Positions 16,351 through 25,091 of a DNA stretch of 64,000 nt are shown one piece after another. A program made the translations under genes and the position numbers. How positions within the stretch are numbered: position 1 is the stretch's first letter; each line of letters begins with the position of its first letter. Below the pieces are notes generated by a model. The model ran no database searches, was not told the origin of the DNA, and worked only from the letters and a program-made list of their open reading frames with translations. Origin of the DNA: Clostridia bacterium (GTDB lineage Bacteria; Bacillota; Clostridia; Oscillospirales; CAG-272); contig JAFYOX010000089.1 in assembly GCA_017547755.1 (NCBI GenBank), positions 1-64,000 on the forward strand, written 5' to 3'.

Positions 16351-17760
16351 ATGGCAAGAATGGCAAATTCCGACAAGACAATGGATAAAGTCGTTGCTCT
16401 CTGCAAAAACAGAGGCTTCGTATATGCAGGCAGCGAAATCTACGGCGGTCTTGCAAACTCCTGGGACTACGGCCCGCTCGGCGTTGAATTCAAGAACAAC
16501 GTCAAGAAGGCATGGTGGAAGAAGTTCGTTACCGAATGTCCCTACAACGTCGGTCTCGACTCCGCGATCATCATGAACCCCCAGACCTGGGTGGCTTCCG
16601 GTCACCTCGGCGGCTTCTCCGACCCGCTCATGGACTGCAAGTCCTGCAAGAGCCGTCACAGAGCCGACAAGCTCATCGAAGACTACGCATTCCAGAACAA
16701 CATTGACGTCAATCCCGCAGGCTGGACCGACGAAGAAATGAGCGCATACATCGCGGAAAAGGGCATCGCATGCCCGGACTGCGGCGCGACCGACTTCACC
16801 GACATCCGTAAGTTCAACCTGATGTTCAAGACCTTCATCGGCGTAACCGAAGGTTCTTCCAACACCGTATACCTCCGTCCCGAAACCGCTCAGGGTATTT
16901 TCGTCAACTTCAAGAACGTTGCACGTACCACCCGTAAGAAGATGCCCTTCGGCGTAGGTCAGATCGGTAAGTCCTTCCGTAACGAAATCACCCCCGGCAA
17001 CTTCGTATTCCGTACCCGTGAATTCGAACAGATGGAACTTGAATTCTTCTGCAAGCCCGGTACCGACCTTGACTGGTTCAACTACTGGAGAAACTTCTGC
17101 GCAGAATGGCTCTACAACCTCGGCATGACCAAGGAAAACCTCCGTCTCCGCGACCACTCTCCGGAAGAACTCTGCTTCTACTCCAAGGGTACCACCGACA
17201 TCGAATTCCTCTTCCCGTTCGGATGGGGCGAACTCTGGGGTATTGCTGACCGTACCGACTACGACCTTACCCAGCACCAGAACGTATCCGGCGAATCCAT
17301 GGACTACTTCGACGCGGAAACCAACGAAAAGTACATTCCGTACGTTGTTGAACCGTCCCTCGGTGCTGACCGCGTAGCTCTCGCATTCCTCTGCGACGCA
17401 TACGACGAAGAAATCGTAGACCCCGCAAAGAACGACGTCCGCGTAGTGCTCCACCTGCACCCGGCTCTCGCACCGTTCAAGTGCGCCGTTCTCCCGCTTT
17501 CCAAGAAGCTCTCCGACAAGGCGACCGAAGAAGTATTCCAGGGCCTCTCCAAGAAGTTCAACGTGGACTTCGACGACGCAGGTTCCATCGGTAAGAGATA
17601 CCGCCGCGAAGACGAAATCGGTACTCCCTTCTGCATCACCTACGACTTCGAATCCGTGGAAGACCACTGCGTAACCGTACGTGACCGTGACACCATGGAA
17701 CAGATCCGTATGCCCATCGCAGATCTCGAAGCATACATCGCTGAAAAGATCGAATTCTAA
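16351..17760 (+). CDS. glyQS: Glycyl-tRNA synthetase, dimeric (alpha2) type
   Basis: 469 residues of a class II aminoacyl-tRNA synthetase that charges tRNA-Gly. It has the dimeric-type N terminus ([20 protein letters not shown]), a zinc-type insertion (CKSC at about 91-94 and CPDC at about 138-141), motif 2 (FRNEITP then [10 protein letters not shown]), motif 3 ([12 protein letters not shown]) and a C-terminal anticodon-binding domain. Codon choice (GTA, GCA, CGT, AAG) differs from most neighbours and matches gdhA, as expected for a highly expressed housekeeping gene. No T-box leader fits in the 34-base gap before it. It ends at a gene-end hairpin repeat. Confidence 0.96.
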   Translation: MARMANSDKTMDKVVALCKNRGFVYAGSEIYGGLANSWDYGPLGVEFKNNVKKAWWKKFVTECPYNVGLDSAIIMNPQTWVASGHLGGFSDPLMDCKSCKSRHRADKLIEDYAFQNNIDVNPAGWTDEEMSAYIAEKGIACPDCGATDFTDIRKFNLMFKTFIGVTEGSSNTVYLRPETAQGIFVNFKNVARTTRKKMPFGVGQIGKSFRNEITPGNFVFRTREFEQMELEFFCKPGTDLDWFNYWRNFCAEWLYNLGMTKENLRLRDHSPEELCFYSKGTTDIEFLFPFGWGELWGIADRTDYDLTQHQNVSGESMDYFDAETNEKYIPYVVEPSLGADRVALAFLCDAYDEEIVDPAKNDVRVVLHLHPALAPFKCAVLPLSKKLSDKATEEVFQGLSKKFNVDFDDAGSIGKRYRREDEIGTPFCITYDFESVEDHCVTVRDRDTMEQIRMPIADLEAYIAEKIEF

Positions 17761-17776
17761 TTGAATAATATCTTTC

Positions 17777-17810
17777 GCGGGAAACCTTTTTCAGGAAAAA
17801 GGTTTCCCGC
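17777..17810 (+). terminator. Gene-end hairpin repeat, copy 2 (after glyQS)
   Basis: Perfect 15-bp arms (17777-17791, 17796-17810) around a 4-base loop, core GGGAAACCTTTTT. It starts 17 bases after the glyQS stop; the flank ACCTTTCCGAAAACCTTTT is shared with other copies. Confidence 0.8.
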
Positions 17811-17925
17811 ACCTTTCCGAAAACCTTTTGGATCTGAGATGAAAACAGGATCGGGTGCATATTTTTGGGAAGGGATCGTTTGTTTTTCTGCATGAAATTT
17901 GGATTTATACAGAAAGGAAACCACT

Positions 17926-18807
17926 ATGCTTATCAATTTACAGAACGGCGATGCGTCTGCCGCTGTACGGACGCAGGGCGGCGAACTCGTTTCCTTCCTT
18001 CATGACGGGATCGAATACGTATGGCAGGGACTGCCGGAATTCTGGGACGGTCAGGCACCGATCCTGTTCCCGGTCTGCTGCTCGCCGAAGGACGGCAAAA
18101 TGGCACACGTCGGTGCGGAATATCCGATGCCCAAGCACGGATTTGCAAAGGACTGTGATTTTGAAGTGATCTTCATGTCCAAGAACAAGGTGGTTCTGGA
18201 ACAGCGTGAAACGGACGAAACGCTCCGTATGTTCCCGTTCTGCTATTCCCTGAAGGCGGAATACACCCTTCTGGAAGACGGTTTTGACGTACGTTTTGTC
18301 GTACGCAATCTCGACCGGAACGAAATGACCTTCTGCATCGGCGGTCATCCGGGCTTCAACGTTCCGCTGACCGAAGAAGACGGCGGATTCGAAGACTACA
18401 GCCTGTACTTCGCCGACGCGGACGGCTGCACCGTATCGATCACGAACAAAGGCTTCATGGACGCGTCCGTCCCGAAGTGCGACCGTCTGAACGGCACCAA
18501 CGAACTTCCGCTGAAGTACCGCGACTTCGACAACGATGCGATGATCGTGGAAAATCTTCCCGTGAAGTCCGTGAGCCTTGTTTCCCGCCGCTCCGGCAGA
18601 GGTCTCCGCTTTGATTTCGGCGGATTTGACGCGCTCGGACTCTGGACGCCCGACCACATGGAGGCACCTTTCCTCTGTCTGGAACCGTGGAACGGTCTTC
18701 CGGCGGACGTTGCCGAAACCATCGACGCCAAGAGCAAGAAATACGCCATCACCCTCGAACCCGGCGCGGAATACGCGACCGGCTACCGCATGACGGTCAT
18801 CCGATAA
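17926..18807 (+). CDS. Aldose 1-epimerase-like (galactose mutarotase superfamily) protein
   Basis: 293 residues of the LacX/YeaD-like mutarotase branch: AAVRTQGGELVSF, WQGLPEFWDGQAPILFP, KHGFAKDCDF, the catalytic-His region CIGGHPGFNVP and CLEPWNG with a glutamate. It would interconvert alpha and beta anomers of a free sugar or sugar phosphate in the cytoplasm; the substrate is unclear. Start 17926 follows GAAAGGAAACC. rsmA begins three bases after the stop, so the two are co-transcribed, an apparently accidental pairing. Confidence 0.85.
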   Translation: MLINLQNGDASAAVRTQGGELVSFLHDGIEYVWQGLPEFWDGQAPILFPVCCSPKDGKMAHVGAEYPMPKHGFAKDCDFEVIFMSKNKVVLEQRETDETLRMFPFCYSLKAEYTLLEDGFDVRFVVRNLDRNEMTFCIGGHPGFNVPLTEEDGGFEDYSLYFADADGCTVSITNKGFMDASVPKCDRLNGTNELPLKYRDFDNDAMIVENLPVKSVSLVSRRSGRGLRFDFGGFDALGLWTPDHMEAPFLCLEPWNGLPADVAETIDAKSKKYAITLEPGAEYATGYRMTVIR

Positions 18808-18810
18808 CAT

Positions 18811-19737
18811 ATGATTTACGATTTATGCAATCTTTCGACCGTTCGTTCCCTTCTCGAACGGTACAATCTTGCGCCGAAGAAGGGTTTCGGGCAGAACTTT
18901 CTGATCAATCCCGCGGTTCCCGAACGGATCGCGGAGCTGTCTTCGTCGTTTGCGGATCACACGAAGCCGACCGGCGTTATTGAGATCGGTCCGGGCGTGG
19001 GTGCGCTGACGCAGTACCTTGCCGGGGAATTCGACAAGGTGGTCGCAGTGGAGATCGACCGCGGACTGATCCCGCTTCTCGGGGAAGTCTTCGCGGATTT
19101 CGACAACATCACCGTTGTTGAAGCGGACTTCATGAACATCGATCTGCACGCATTCCTGCGCGAACATTTCGGCGGGATCATCGACGCCGGCGGAAGCATC
19201 TCCGTCTGTGCGAATCTGCCGTACTACATCACCACGCCGGTGATCATGAAGCTGCTCGAAGCGTTTCCGCTGACGGAAAAGATCCCGCTGTCGTCGATCG
19301 TGGTCATGATCCAGCTGGAAGTGGCACGCCGTCTCGCGGCAACGCCCGCGCAGTCGGACTACGGCTCCATCTCGGCGGAGATCGCGCTCCGTGCCGAAGC
19401 GAAGAAGCTGCTTGACGTATCCGCCGGCAATTTCCTGCCGGTACCGAAAGTGGCGTCCGCCGTTGTGGGAATCGTTCCGCACGGCGGCATCCGTGAAGTC
19501 TATCCGGACGCACCGGCAGACGACGCCGAATGCCTCGCCTACTCCGCGAAGGTCTCCGAGCTGATCACGCTCGCCTTCGGTCAGCGCCGCAAGACCCTCA
19601 TCAATGCAGTCAGCGAAAAATACCCCAAAGACAAAGTCGCCGCTGTTCTCGAACAATGCGGCATCCGTCCCGACATCCGCGGCGAAAAACTCACCGCCGC
19701 CGACTTCTGCCGGATCGCGGATCTGCTTGGAAAATAA
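18811..19737 (+). CDS. rsmA: 16S rRNA (adenine1518-N6/adenine1519-N6)-dimethyltransferase RsmA
   Basis: 308 residues. The SAM methyltransferase that dimethylates two adenosines in helix 45 of 16S rRNA late in 30S assembly. Diagnostic motifs: KKGFGQNFLIN at the N terminus, the SAM-binding EIGPGVGALT, and the catalytic NLPYYIT; FGQRRKTLINA is the typical C-terminal-domain motif. It begins three bases after the epimerase-like gene and ends at a gene-end hairpin repeat. Confidence 0.96.
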   Translation: MIYDLCNLSTVRSLLERYNLAPKKGFGQNFLINPAVPERIAELSSSFADHTKPTGVIEIGPGVGALTQYLAGEFDKVVAVEIDRGLIPLLGEVFADFDNITVVEADFMNIDLHAFLREHFGGIIDAGGSISVCANLPYYITTPVIMKLLEAFPLTEKIPLSSIVVMIQLEVARRLAATPAQSDYGSISAEIALRAEAKKLLDVSAGNFLPVPKVASAVVGIVPHGGIREVYPDAPADDAECLAYSAKVSELITLAFGQRRKTLINAVSEKYPKDKVAAVLEQCGIRPDIRGEKLTAADFCRIADLLGK

Positions 19738-19741
19738 TTTT

Positions 19742-19777
19742 TGTGGGGAAATCTTTTTGCAAAAAGGTTTCCCCACA
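19742..19777 (+). terminator. Gene-end hairpin repeat, copy 3 (after rsmA)
   Basis: 17-bp arms (19742-19758, 19761-19777) with one G-T wobble and a 2-base loop, starting 4 bases after the rsmA stop. The flank CCCTTTCCAAAAAACTT continues the family consensus. Confidence 0.8.
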
Positions 19778-19811
19778 CCCTTTCCAAAAAACTTCAGACT
19801 ATAAACGAAAC

Positions 19812-19889
19812 AAAGAAAGTGCAGATTTGAAGATACAAAATTACTGTAAAATTTACAGCCGTTTTGCACTCCGGGTCTGCACTTTCTTT
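19812..19889. repeat. Inverted repeat nested between two convergent gene-end hairpins
   Basis: AAAGAAAGTGCAGA (19812-19825) has a perfect complement at 19876-19889. Inside lies a second palindrome, CTGTAAAATTTACAG (19844-19858). Copies 3 and 4 of the gene-end repeat flank it in opposite orientation, so the whole 230-base convergent gap between rsmA and the serpin gene is a nested palindrome. Confidence 0.65.
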
Positions 19890-19926
19890 ATCTGTCCATA
19901 TAGTAAAAAGTTTTTTGGATGGGGTT

Positions 19927-19958
19927 CGGGGAAACCTTTTTGTAAAAAGGTTTCCCCG
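19927..19958 (-). terminator. Gene-end hairpin repeat, copy 4 (after serpin gene)
   Basis: Perfect 15-bp arms (19927-19941, 19944-19958), core GGGGAAACCTTTTT, 9 bases beyond the serpin stop on the minus strand. The flank AAAAAGTTTTTTGGATGGGG (19907-19924 region) matches copy 1. Confidence 0.8.
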
Positions 19959-19967
19959 GGAAAATAA

Positions 19968-21251
19968 TTATTCCATACTGTAAACCGTTCCCATGAACAG
20001 GGGGATCATGGTGTCGTTTTCGATGATCATGTAGAAGAAGGGGCGGTTGAGTTCGATGATTTTGGGCTGGGCAGACGGACCGGCGGAGGTCATCATGACC
20101 ATGACTTCCGTCATGGCTGCGGCTTTGGTGCCGTTTTCGTCGTTGATGATCTTTGCTTTCTGGAGGACGCTGCTGATGTACGGATTGCCCATGCCGGTGC
20201 CGAGACCGCGGAGGTTGGCGTTCGCGCCGAAGGCTTCTTCAAGACCCATGTCCGAGAGGATGTCCGTCAGAGAAAGTTCGGTTTCGTATTCGAATTTCGG
20301 CAGGTAAACGCGCACTTTTTCCGAGCCGTCATTGATCGCGCGGGAGATCTCCGCGAGGTCGAGTCCGGAGACAAACGCATCGATCCCCGCGTTTTCGTCC
20401 GGCAGGATGCCGACAAAGGAATAGCCGTCCTTATAGGCTTTCGTGAAGCCGATGCCGCCGTCCACTTCAAAATAGCTGTGTTCGGTCGAGTACATGAATT
20501 TCACATCGGTTTCGGAGCCGTCGTGATTGGTGAAGACCCCGTCGGAAATGTTGTATTCCTCATAGGGCGTTTCCCATTTTCCGTTGAAAAGGACCGTATT
20601 CAGCAGGAGAAGCGCGGCATGCGGCGGAAGTTCTTCGACTGCCTTGTCGATCATGCCGTCCGTGTTGTCCGATACCCAGCGGTTGATCTCGGCGGGTACG
20701 GTTTTATCCGCGAAGTCCACCGATTTCGCTTCCGCACGGTAGTATTTTTCCGCGACGGTGATGAAATCCCCACTCAGCTCAAAGATCGATTTGTTCGCCC
20801 ACGCGGAGTTGGCGGTGTTCACCGTGGATTCCGCGGTGCTTTCCAGTTTTTTCGTGTATTCGTAGAGGTATTCGTTCATCTCGCCGACCGGGATCCCGCC
20901 GTTCAGGGCTTCGAACGCTTCAAGCGTTGAGTCTGCCGCGCCGTTTGAAACGAGCGTGAGCGCATAGATCACCGAAAGCGGAGACAGAACAAGATTTTTC
21001 CGTTCGCCGGGTCCGGCGCACGCGGTGAAGAGTTTTTCGGAAAATCCGGCGACCGCGTCGGTGAAGCGTTCATCGGCTTCCGTTCCGGTCGGCTCGGATG
21101 CCGCCGCAGCGATCGGAACTGCCGCCGCCGGTGTGAAGACGGGCTTGTCTTCGGGCGATGATACGGTTCCGTCCTCACCGGCAGGTGCGGCGCAGGACGT
21201 CAGAGCGATGGGCAGGCAGAGCATGGAGAGCAAAAGACGTTTGAAAAGCAT
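19968..21251 (-). CDS. Serpin family protease inhibitor, lipoprotein
   Basis: 427 residues. A lipoprotein signal ends at ALTSC (Cys20), a Pro/Ala-rich linker to about residue 60 follows, then a full serpin domain (NLVLSPLSVIYAL, NTANSAWANKS, LLLNTVLFNGKWETPY, VRVYLPKFEYETELSL, LNRPFFYMIIEN). The reactive-loop hinge ENGTKAAAMTEVM has the small residues needed for insertion into the beta-sheet, so it should be inhibitory. Counting 17 residues from the hinge Glu puts P1-P1' at about Thr-Ser, which would favour elastase-like proteases; that count is inference. It is membrane-anchored and would protect surface proteins or block host proteases. Own transcript, with a gene-end hairpin. Confidence 0.92.
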   Translation of the reverse strand: MLFKRLLLSMLCLPIALTSCAAPAGEDGTVSSPEDKPVFTPAAAVPIAAAASEPTGTEADERFTDAVAGFSEKLFTACAGPGERKNLVLSPLSVIYALTLVSNGAADSTLEAFEALNGGIPVGEMNEYLYEYTKKLESTAESTVNTANSAWANKSIFELSGDFITVAEKYYRAEAKSVDFADKTVPAEINRWVSDNTDGMIDKAVEELPPHAALLLLNTVLFNGKWETPYEEYNISDGVFTNHDGSETDVKFMYSTEHSYFEVDGGIGFTKAYKDGYSFVGILPDENAGIDAFVSGLDLAEISRAINDGSEKVRVYLPKFEYETELSLTDILSDMGLEEAFGANANLRGLGTGMGNPYISSVLQKAKIINDENGTKAAAMTEVMVMMTSAGPSAQPKIIELNRPFFYMIIENDTMIPLFMGTVYSME

Positions 21252-21357
21252 ACGTTGTACCTTCCTGTATGTGATTCTGCGTATTGGACGTTCCGGGAAG
21301 GGATTTTGTTCCGCAGAATTGTTAAATAAATTTTAAAATATATCATATTGAAGTCTA

Positions 21358-21386
21358 TTGAGGTTTCCGGCAATTTATGATATAAT
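21358..21386 (+). promoter_or_regulatory. Sigma-A promoter of rimM-trmD
   Basis: TTGAGG (21358-21363), 17-base spacer, TATAAT (21381-21386). Confidence 0.7.
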
Positions 21387-21455
21387 GAAACCGTACATAT
21401 TTATTATATCACACCATCCGGAAATTCACAAGACCAAATATAAAGGATCAGTATC

Positions 21456-21989
21456 ATGGCTAAACAGAAATATCTTGAATGCGGCAAAGCCGTTTCCACC
21501 CACGGTGTCCGCGGGACGCTCCGTCTCGAATCCTACTGCGACGAACCGGAAGTTCTCGCAAAGCTCCGCCGTCTCTACATCAAAACGCCTGCAGGCGAAT
21601 TCGAATGCATGAAGGTCCGTGCGGCATCCATCCAGAAGCATATGGTTCTCTGCACCTTTGAAGCGATCACCACCCTCGAAGATGCGATCCGCTATAAGGG
21701 AACCATGTTCTATGCTGACCGCGACGACCTGAAGCTCCCCGAAACCGCTGTATTTATCGCAGATATCCTCGGACTTCCCGTGTTCGACCACGTGTCCGGC
21801 GAAAAGTACGGTACCCTCGGTGAAGTCATCACGCCCGGCGGCCGTGAAGTTTATATTGTCAACGACGTGAAGGGCGGCACCTTCATGCTTCCCGCCGTTC
21901 CCGAATTCGTAAAGAAGGTGGAAGTCGAAGGTGACGCCGCCGGAATTTACGTCGAACTCATCGAAGGTATCCGTGAGGTCGCAGAATGA
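21456..21989 (+). CDS. rimM: Ribosome maturation factor RimM
   Basis: 177 residues: the RimM beta-barrel domain (GKAVSTHGVRGTLRLES) followed by a PRC-barrel domain (about 90-170, ADILGLPVFD, LGEVITPGGREVYIV). It binds ribosomal protein S19 and assists maturation of the 30S head. It overlaps trmD by ATGA, the classic pairing. The usual neighbours rpsP and rplS are not adjacent, so the ribosomal operon has been split in this organism. Expression appears to start from the promoter at 21358. Confidence 0.95.
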   Translation: MAKQKYLECGKAVSTHGVRGTLRLESYCDEPEVLAKLRRLYIKTPAGEFECMKVRAASIQKHMVLCTFEAITTLEDAIRYKGTMFYADRDDLKLPETAVFIADILGLPVFDHVSGEKYGTLGEVITPGGREVYIVNDVKGGTFMLPAVPEFVKKVEVEGDAAGIYVELIEGIREVAE

Positions 21990-22705
21990 GCGAAAAACTC
22001 CGCATCGATATCATGACGCTCTTCCCGGAATTTGTGGATTTCATCCTGTCCGAGAGCATCATCGGACGTGCCAGACGTGCCGGAACCCTCGACATCCGCG
22101 CGCATAACATCCGCGATTATTCCGAAGACAAGCACCGCCGCGTGGACGATACTCCCTACGGCGGCGGCCGCGGAATGCTGATGGCGGCACCGCCGATCTA
22201 CCGCTGCTACAAGGCAATTGAGGAAAACATCCGCTCTTCCTCGGAAAACGCGGAGGAAAATAAGCCGTACGTGATCTATATGTCGCCGCGCGGCCGCGTT
22301 TTCACGAACGAATATGCGAAGGAACTCTCCGAAAAGGGGAATCTCGTCATCCTCTGCGGCCATTACGAAGGGGTCGACGAACGCCTGATCGAAGAGATCG
22401 TGGACGAAGAGGTCTCCATCGGGGACTATGTCCTGACCGGCGGCGAGGTTCCCGCGTGCATCGTTGCTGACGCGGTCGGACGTCTTGTGGACGGCGTTCT
22501 GACCCTTCCGGAATGTCACGAAAACGAAAGCTTTGAGGGCGGACTCCTCGAATATCCGCAGTACACCCGTCCGGCAGTCTGGATGGGCAGGGAAGTTCCC
22601 GACGTTCTTCTCTCCGGTCATCATGCCAACATTGACAAATGGCGGCACGAAAAATCGGTGGAGATCACAAAGGAACGCCGTCCGGATCTGCTCGAAAAGA
22701 AATAA
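21986..22705 (+). CDS. trmD: tRNA (guanine37-N1)-methyltransferase TrmD
   Basis: 239 residues, standard length. SPOUT-class methyltransferase that makes m1G37 next to the anticodon and prevents frameshifting. Motifs: IDIMTLFPEFVDF at the N terminus, DDTPYGGGRGMLM, YMSPRGRVF, LCGHYEGVDERL (SAM-binding trefoil knot) and DYVLTGGE. It is translationally coupled to rimM. The downstream amidase is on the opposite strand with only three bases between the stop codons, so no intrinsic terminator fits between them. Confidence 0.96.
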   Translation: MSEKLRIDIMTLFPEFVDFILSESIIGRARRAGTLDIRAHNIRDYSEDKHRRVDDTPYGGGRGMLMAAPPIYRCYKAIEENIRSSSENAEENKPYVIYMSPRGRVFTNEYAKELSEKGNLVILCGHYEGVDERLIEEIVDEEVSIGDYVLTGGEVPACIVADAVGRLVDGVLTLPECHENESFEGGLLEYPQYTRPAVWMGREVPDVLLSGHHANIDKWRHEKSVEITKERRPDLLEKK

Positions 22706-22708
22706 ATC

Positions 22709-23272
22709 TTACAGCATCCCCAGATAAGCGAGGATCCCGTTGGTGACGCCGGCGGAAAAAAGCTGGGGACTGTACGCCATGAGCTCGGCATCCGCCGGAT
22801 TGCTGATGAATCCGAGCTCGACCAGAACGGCGGGCATCCGGGTCTTCCGGAGTACATACAGACCCGGACGGGCGGTCGTTCCGCGGTCGGCAAGTCCCGT
22901 GGCGTAGTTCAGCTGTTCCAGAATGTTGTCCGCCAGGATTTCCGCATCGCTGTACCGGCGGAAAACGAAGGCTTCGCTTCCCGATGCCGATGGAATCACC
23001 GAAGCATTGGTGTGCAGGCTGATGAAGTAATCCGCACCCCATGCGTTCGCGTCGTTCACGCGGGCCTGCAGAGAAGTGGTGTTCGACGTACCGAGGATCG
23101 TCTCCGGCGTCGGACGGGAAAGCCGTACATCAAAGCCGTAGGCCTGCAGGGCTTCGGCGGTCAGCTGTCCGATCCGGTAAACGAGATCCTGCTCCCGGAA
23201 TCCGTTTCCCTCACTCCCGGCATTCGGATTCACCGGATTGTGCCCCTGATCTATGTAAATTTTCGTCACCAT
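22709..23272 (-). CDS. N-acetylmuramoyl-L-alanine amidase (Amidase_3 family)
   Basis: 187 residues, a single zinc amidase domain that cleaves the bond between N-acetylmuramic acid and L-alanine in peptidoglycan. Zinc ligands: H11 in IDQGHNP, E27 in FREQDLV, and the His in FISLHTNAS; the catalytic Glu lies in VELGFISN. There is no signal peptide and no wall-binding domain, which is typical of CwlC-like mother-cell or phage-derived enzymes that act during lysis. A clear GGAGG ribosome site precedes the start. Confidence 0.9.
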   Translation of the reverse strand: MVTKIYIDQGHNPVNPNAGSEGNGFREQDLVYRIGQLTAEALQAYGFDVRLSRPTPETILGTSNTTSLQARVNDANAWGADYFISLHTNASVIPSASGSEAFVFRRYSDAEILADNILEQLNYATGLADRGTTARPGLYVLRKTRMPAVLVELGFISNPADAELMAYSPQLFSAGVTNGILAYLGML

Positions 23273-23307
23273 AGAAAAACCTCCATAATTTTACAGTATA
23301 AAATTTC

Positions 23308-24033
23308 ATGAAAGAACTTCAGAAAGTCATGTCCGGTGTACGCCGCGTGGTCCAGCATTACGGAATGATCGCGGACGGCGACCGGATCGCCGTCGGTCTG
23401 TCCGGCGGAAAGGATTCGTCGGCGCTTTTGTTCGCGCTTGCGAAAATGCGGGAATTCCTTCCCGTCCGCTTTGAGCTTTTTGCGGTCACCGTCGACATGG
23501 GATTTGCGGATTCTCGCGGAAAACTGACGGTGTTTGAGGAATTCTGCGCCGGTCTCGGCGTGGAATACCGGATCGCCGACACGCAGATCGCGCAGATCGT
23601 CTTTGACGAGCGAAAAGAGAAGAATCCCTGTGCGCTCTGTGCCAAACTCCGGCGCGGCGCGCTGAACAATACCGCGCTCTCCATGGGCGCGAATAAGATC
23701 GCACTCGGTCACCACCTCGACGACGCCGTCGAGACGTTCATGATGTCCGTGATGCACGAAGGACGCATCGGCTGTTTCTCGCCTGTTACATGGTATGAGG
23801 ATCAGCAGTTTTCTGTGATACGTCCTCTTCTTTATACGACCGAAAGGGAAGTGAAGGCGCTCGTACGTGCCGCGGAACTTCCGGTGGTCGAAAGTTCCTG
23901 CCCGGAAAACGGAAACACCGAGCGGGAGGAAATGAAAAAATACCTCCGTTCCTTCGACGATCTCCACCGCGGACTGTACAAGCGTGTCCTCGGTGCCCTG
24001 GAACGCCGCGGGATCGACGGATGGTATGAGTGA
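23308..24033 (+). CDS. TtcA-like PP-loop ATPase (tRNA 2-thiolation family)
   Basis: 241 residues. N-type ATP pyrophosphatase with the P-loop SGGKDSSAL and a CALC motif (about 111-114) that in TtcA-type enzymes supports an iron-sulfur cluster; LGHHLDDAVETF is another family signature. Members thiolate tRNA bases such as C32, though the clostridial branch has not been assigned. No Shine-Dalgarno sequence is visible before the ATG, and a TATAAA box ends only four bases upstream, so the message may be leaderless or the start may differ. The N terminus still matches family members. Confidence 0.85.
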   Translation: MKELQKVMSGVRRVVQHYGMIADGDRIAVGLSGGKDSSALLFALAKMREFLPVRFELFAVTVDMGFADSRGKLTVFEEFCAGLGVEYRIADTQIAQIVFDERKEKNPCALCAKLRRGALNNTALSMGANKIALGHHLDDAVETFMMSVMHEGRIGCFSPVTWYEDQQFSVIRPLLYTTEREVKALVRAAELPVVESSCPENGNTEREEMKKYLRSFDDLHRGLYKRVLGALERRGIDGWYE

Positions 24034-24122
24034 AAAAAACGAAAAAATTTTTTCACGGGACGGAACTTTTTCCCGTTCTCATACGTCATATTGTCAGATC
24101 AATCAGAATACAGGAACTGTCA

Positions 24123-25091
24123 ATGAAAAAGAAAGTCAAAACGGTATCCGGAAATCCGGAAGCATCGGTGCCGGACGGAACGGAAACCGTGATCCAATCC
24201 GAAAAAAAGAAGAAATGGCGCATCTCCAAACGCGAACGTGCCGAGCGCCGTCGGACGGCGTTTTTTCTGACGCCCAGCTTCCTCGGCGTGATGCTGTTTT
24301 TTATCCTGCCGTTTCTTGTTGTTATATTTTATGCCCTGATCGATAATCCGACCACGGCGAACTTTGTCGGTTTCTCGAATTTCGAAAAACTGTTTTCGAA
24401 CAATGCCTTCCGGCTGGCGCTGAAGAATACCGGCATTTTCTCTCTGACTGCCGTACCTCTGGTGGTGGTGACTGCGCTTGCGCTCGCCGTCCTGCTGGAG
24501 TCGAATATTCCGTACAAAAGCACATTCCGGACGATCTTCCTCTCTCCGATGATCGTTCCGGCGGCATCGGTCATTCTGATCTGGCAGGTGCTTTTCGATT
24601 ACAACGGCGTCATCAACGATATTGCGGTGTTCTTCGGAGCGGATCCGGTCGAATGGCTGAAATCCGACTTCGGGTATGTCGTCGTTGTTCTGCTCTTCCT
24701 CTGGAAGAACATCGGGTACAACATGATCATGTTCATGTCCGCCCTGTCCGCGATCCCGCGCGGGATCCTTGAGGTGGCGATGCTTGACGGCTGCGGGACC
24801 GTGCGCCGGTTCTTCACGATCAAGCTCCGCTATCTCTCGTCCACGCTGTCGTACGTGACGATCATGTCCCTCATCAACTCGTTCAAGATCTTCCGTGAGG
24901 TCTACCTCCTTACCGGGGATTATCCGTACGACTCCATGTATACCTTACAGCATTTCATGAACAATACCTTCAGCAATTACGATTATCAGAAACTTTCGAG
25001 CGCCGCCATCGTCCTGTGCGCGGTCATGATCGTGATCATCGGCATCCTGCTGTGGGTGGACAATCATGTCGGAAAGGGGATTGAAGAATGA
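24123..25091 (+). CDS. Sugar ABC transporter permease, MalF/UgpA type
   Basis: 322 residues. A charged cytoplasmic N-terminal extension (about 60 residues, Lys/Arg rich) precedes six membrane segments of the BPD_transp_1 fold. The EAA loop that contacts the ATPase reads EVAMLDGCGTVRRFFTIKL. Start 24123 follows an AGGA; the frame extends upstream without a ribosome site. It forms the translocation channel with the next permease (ATGA overlap). It may be co-transcribed with the TtcA-like gene, since no convincing promoter lies in the 89-base gap. Confidence 0.9.
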   Translation: MKKKVKTVSGNPEASVPDGTETVIQSEKKKKWRISKRERAERRRTAFFLTPSFLGVMLFFILPFLVVIFYALIDNPTTANFVGFSNFEKLFSNNAFRLALKNTGIFSLTAVPLVVVTALALAVLLESNIPYKSTFRTIFLSPMIVPAASVILIWQVLFDYNGVINDIAVFFGADPVEWLKSDFGYVVVVLLFLWKNIGYNMIMFMSALSAIPRGILEVAMLDGCGTVRRFFTIKLRYLSSTLSYVTIMSLINSFKIFREVYLLTGDYPYDSMYTLQHFMNNTFSNYDYQKLSSAAIVLCAVMIVIIGILLWVDNHVGKGIEE

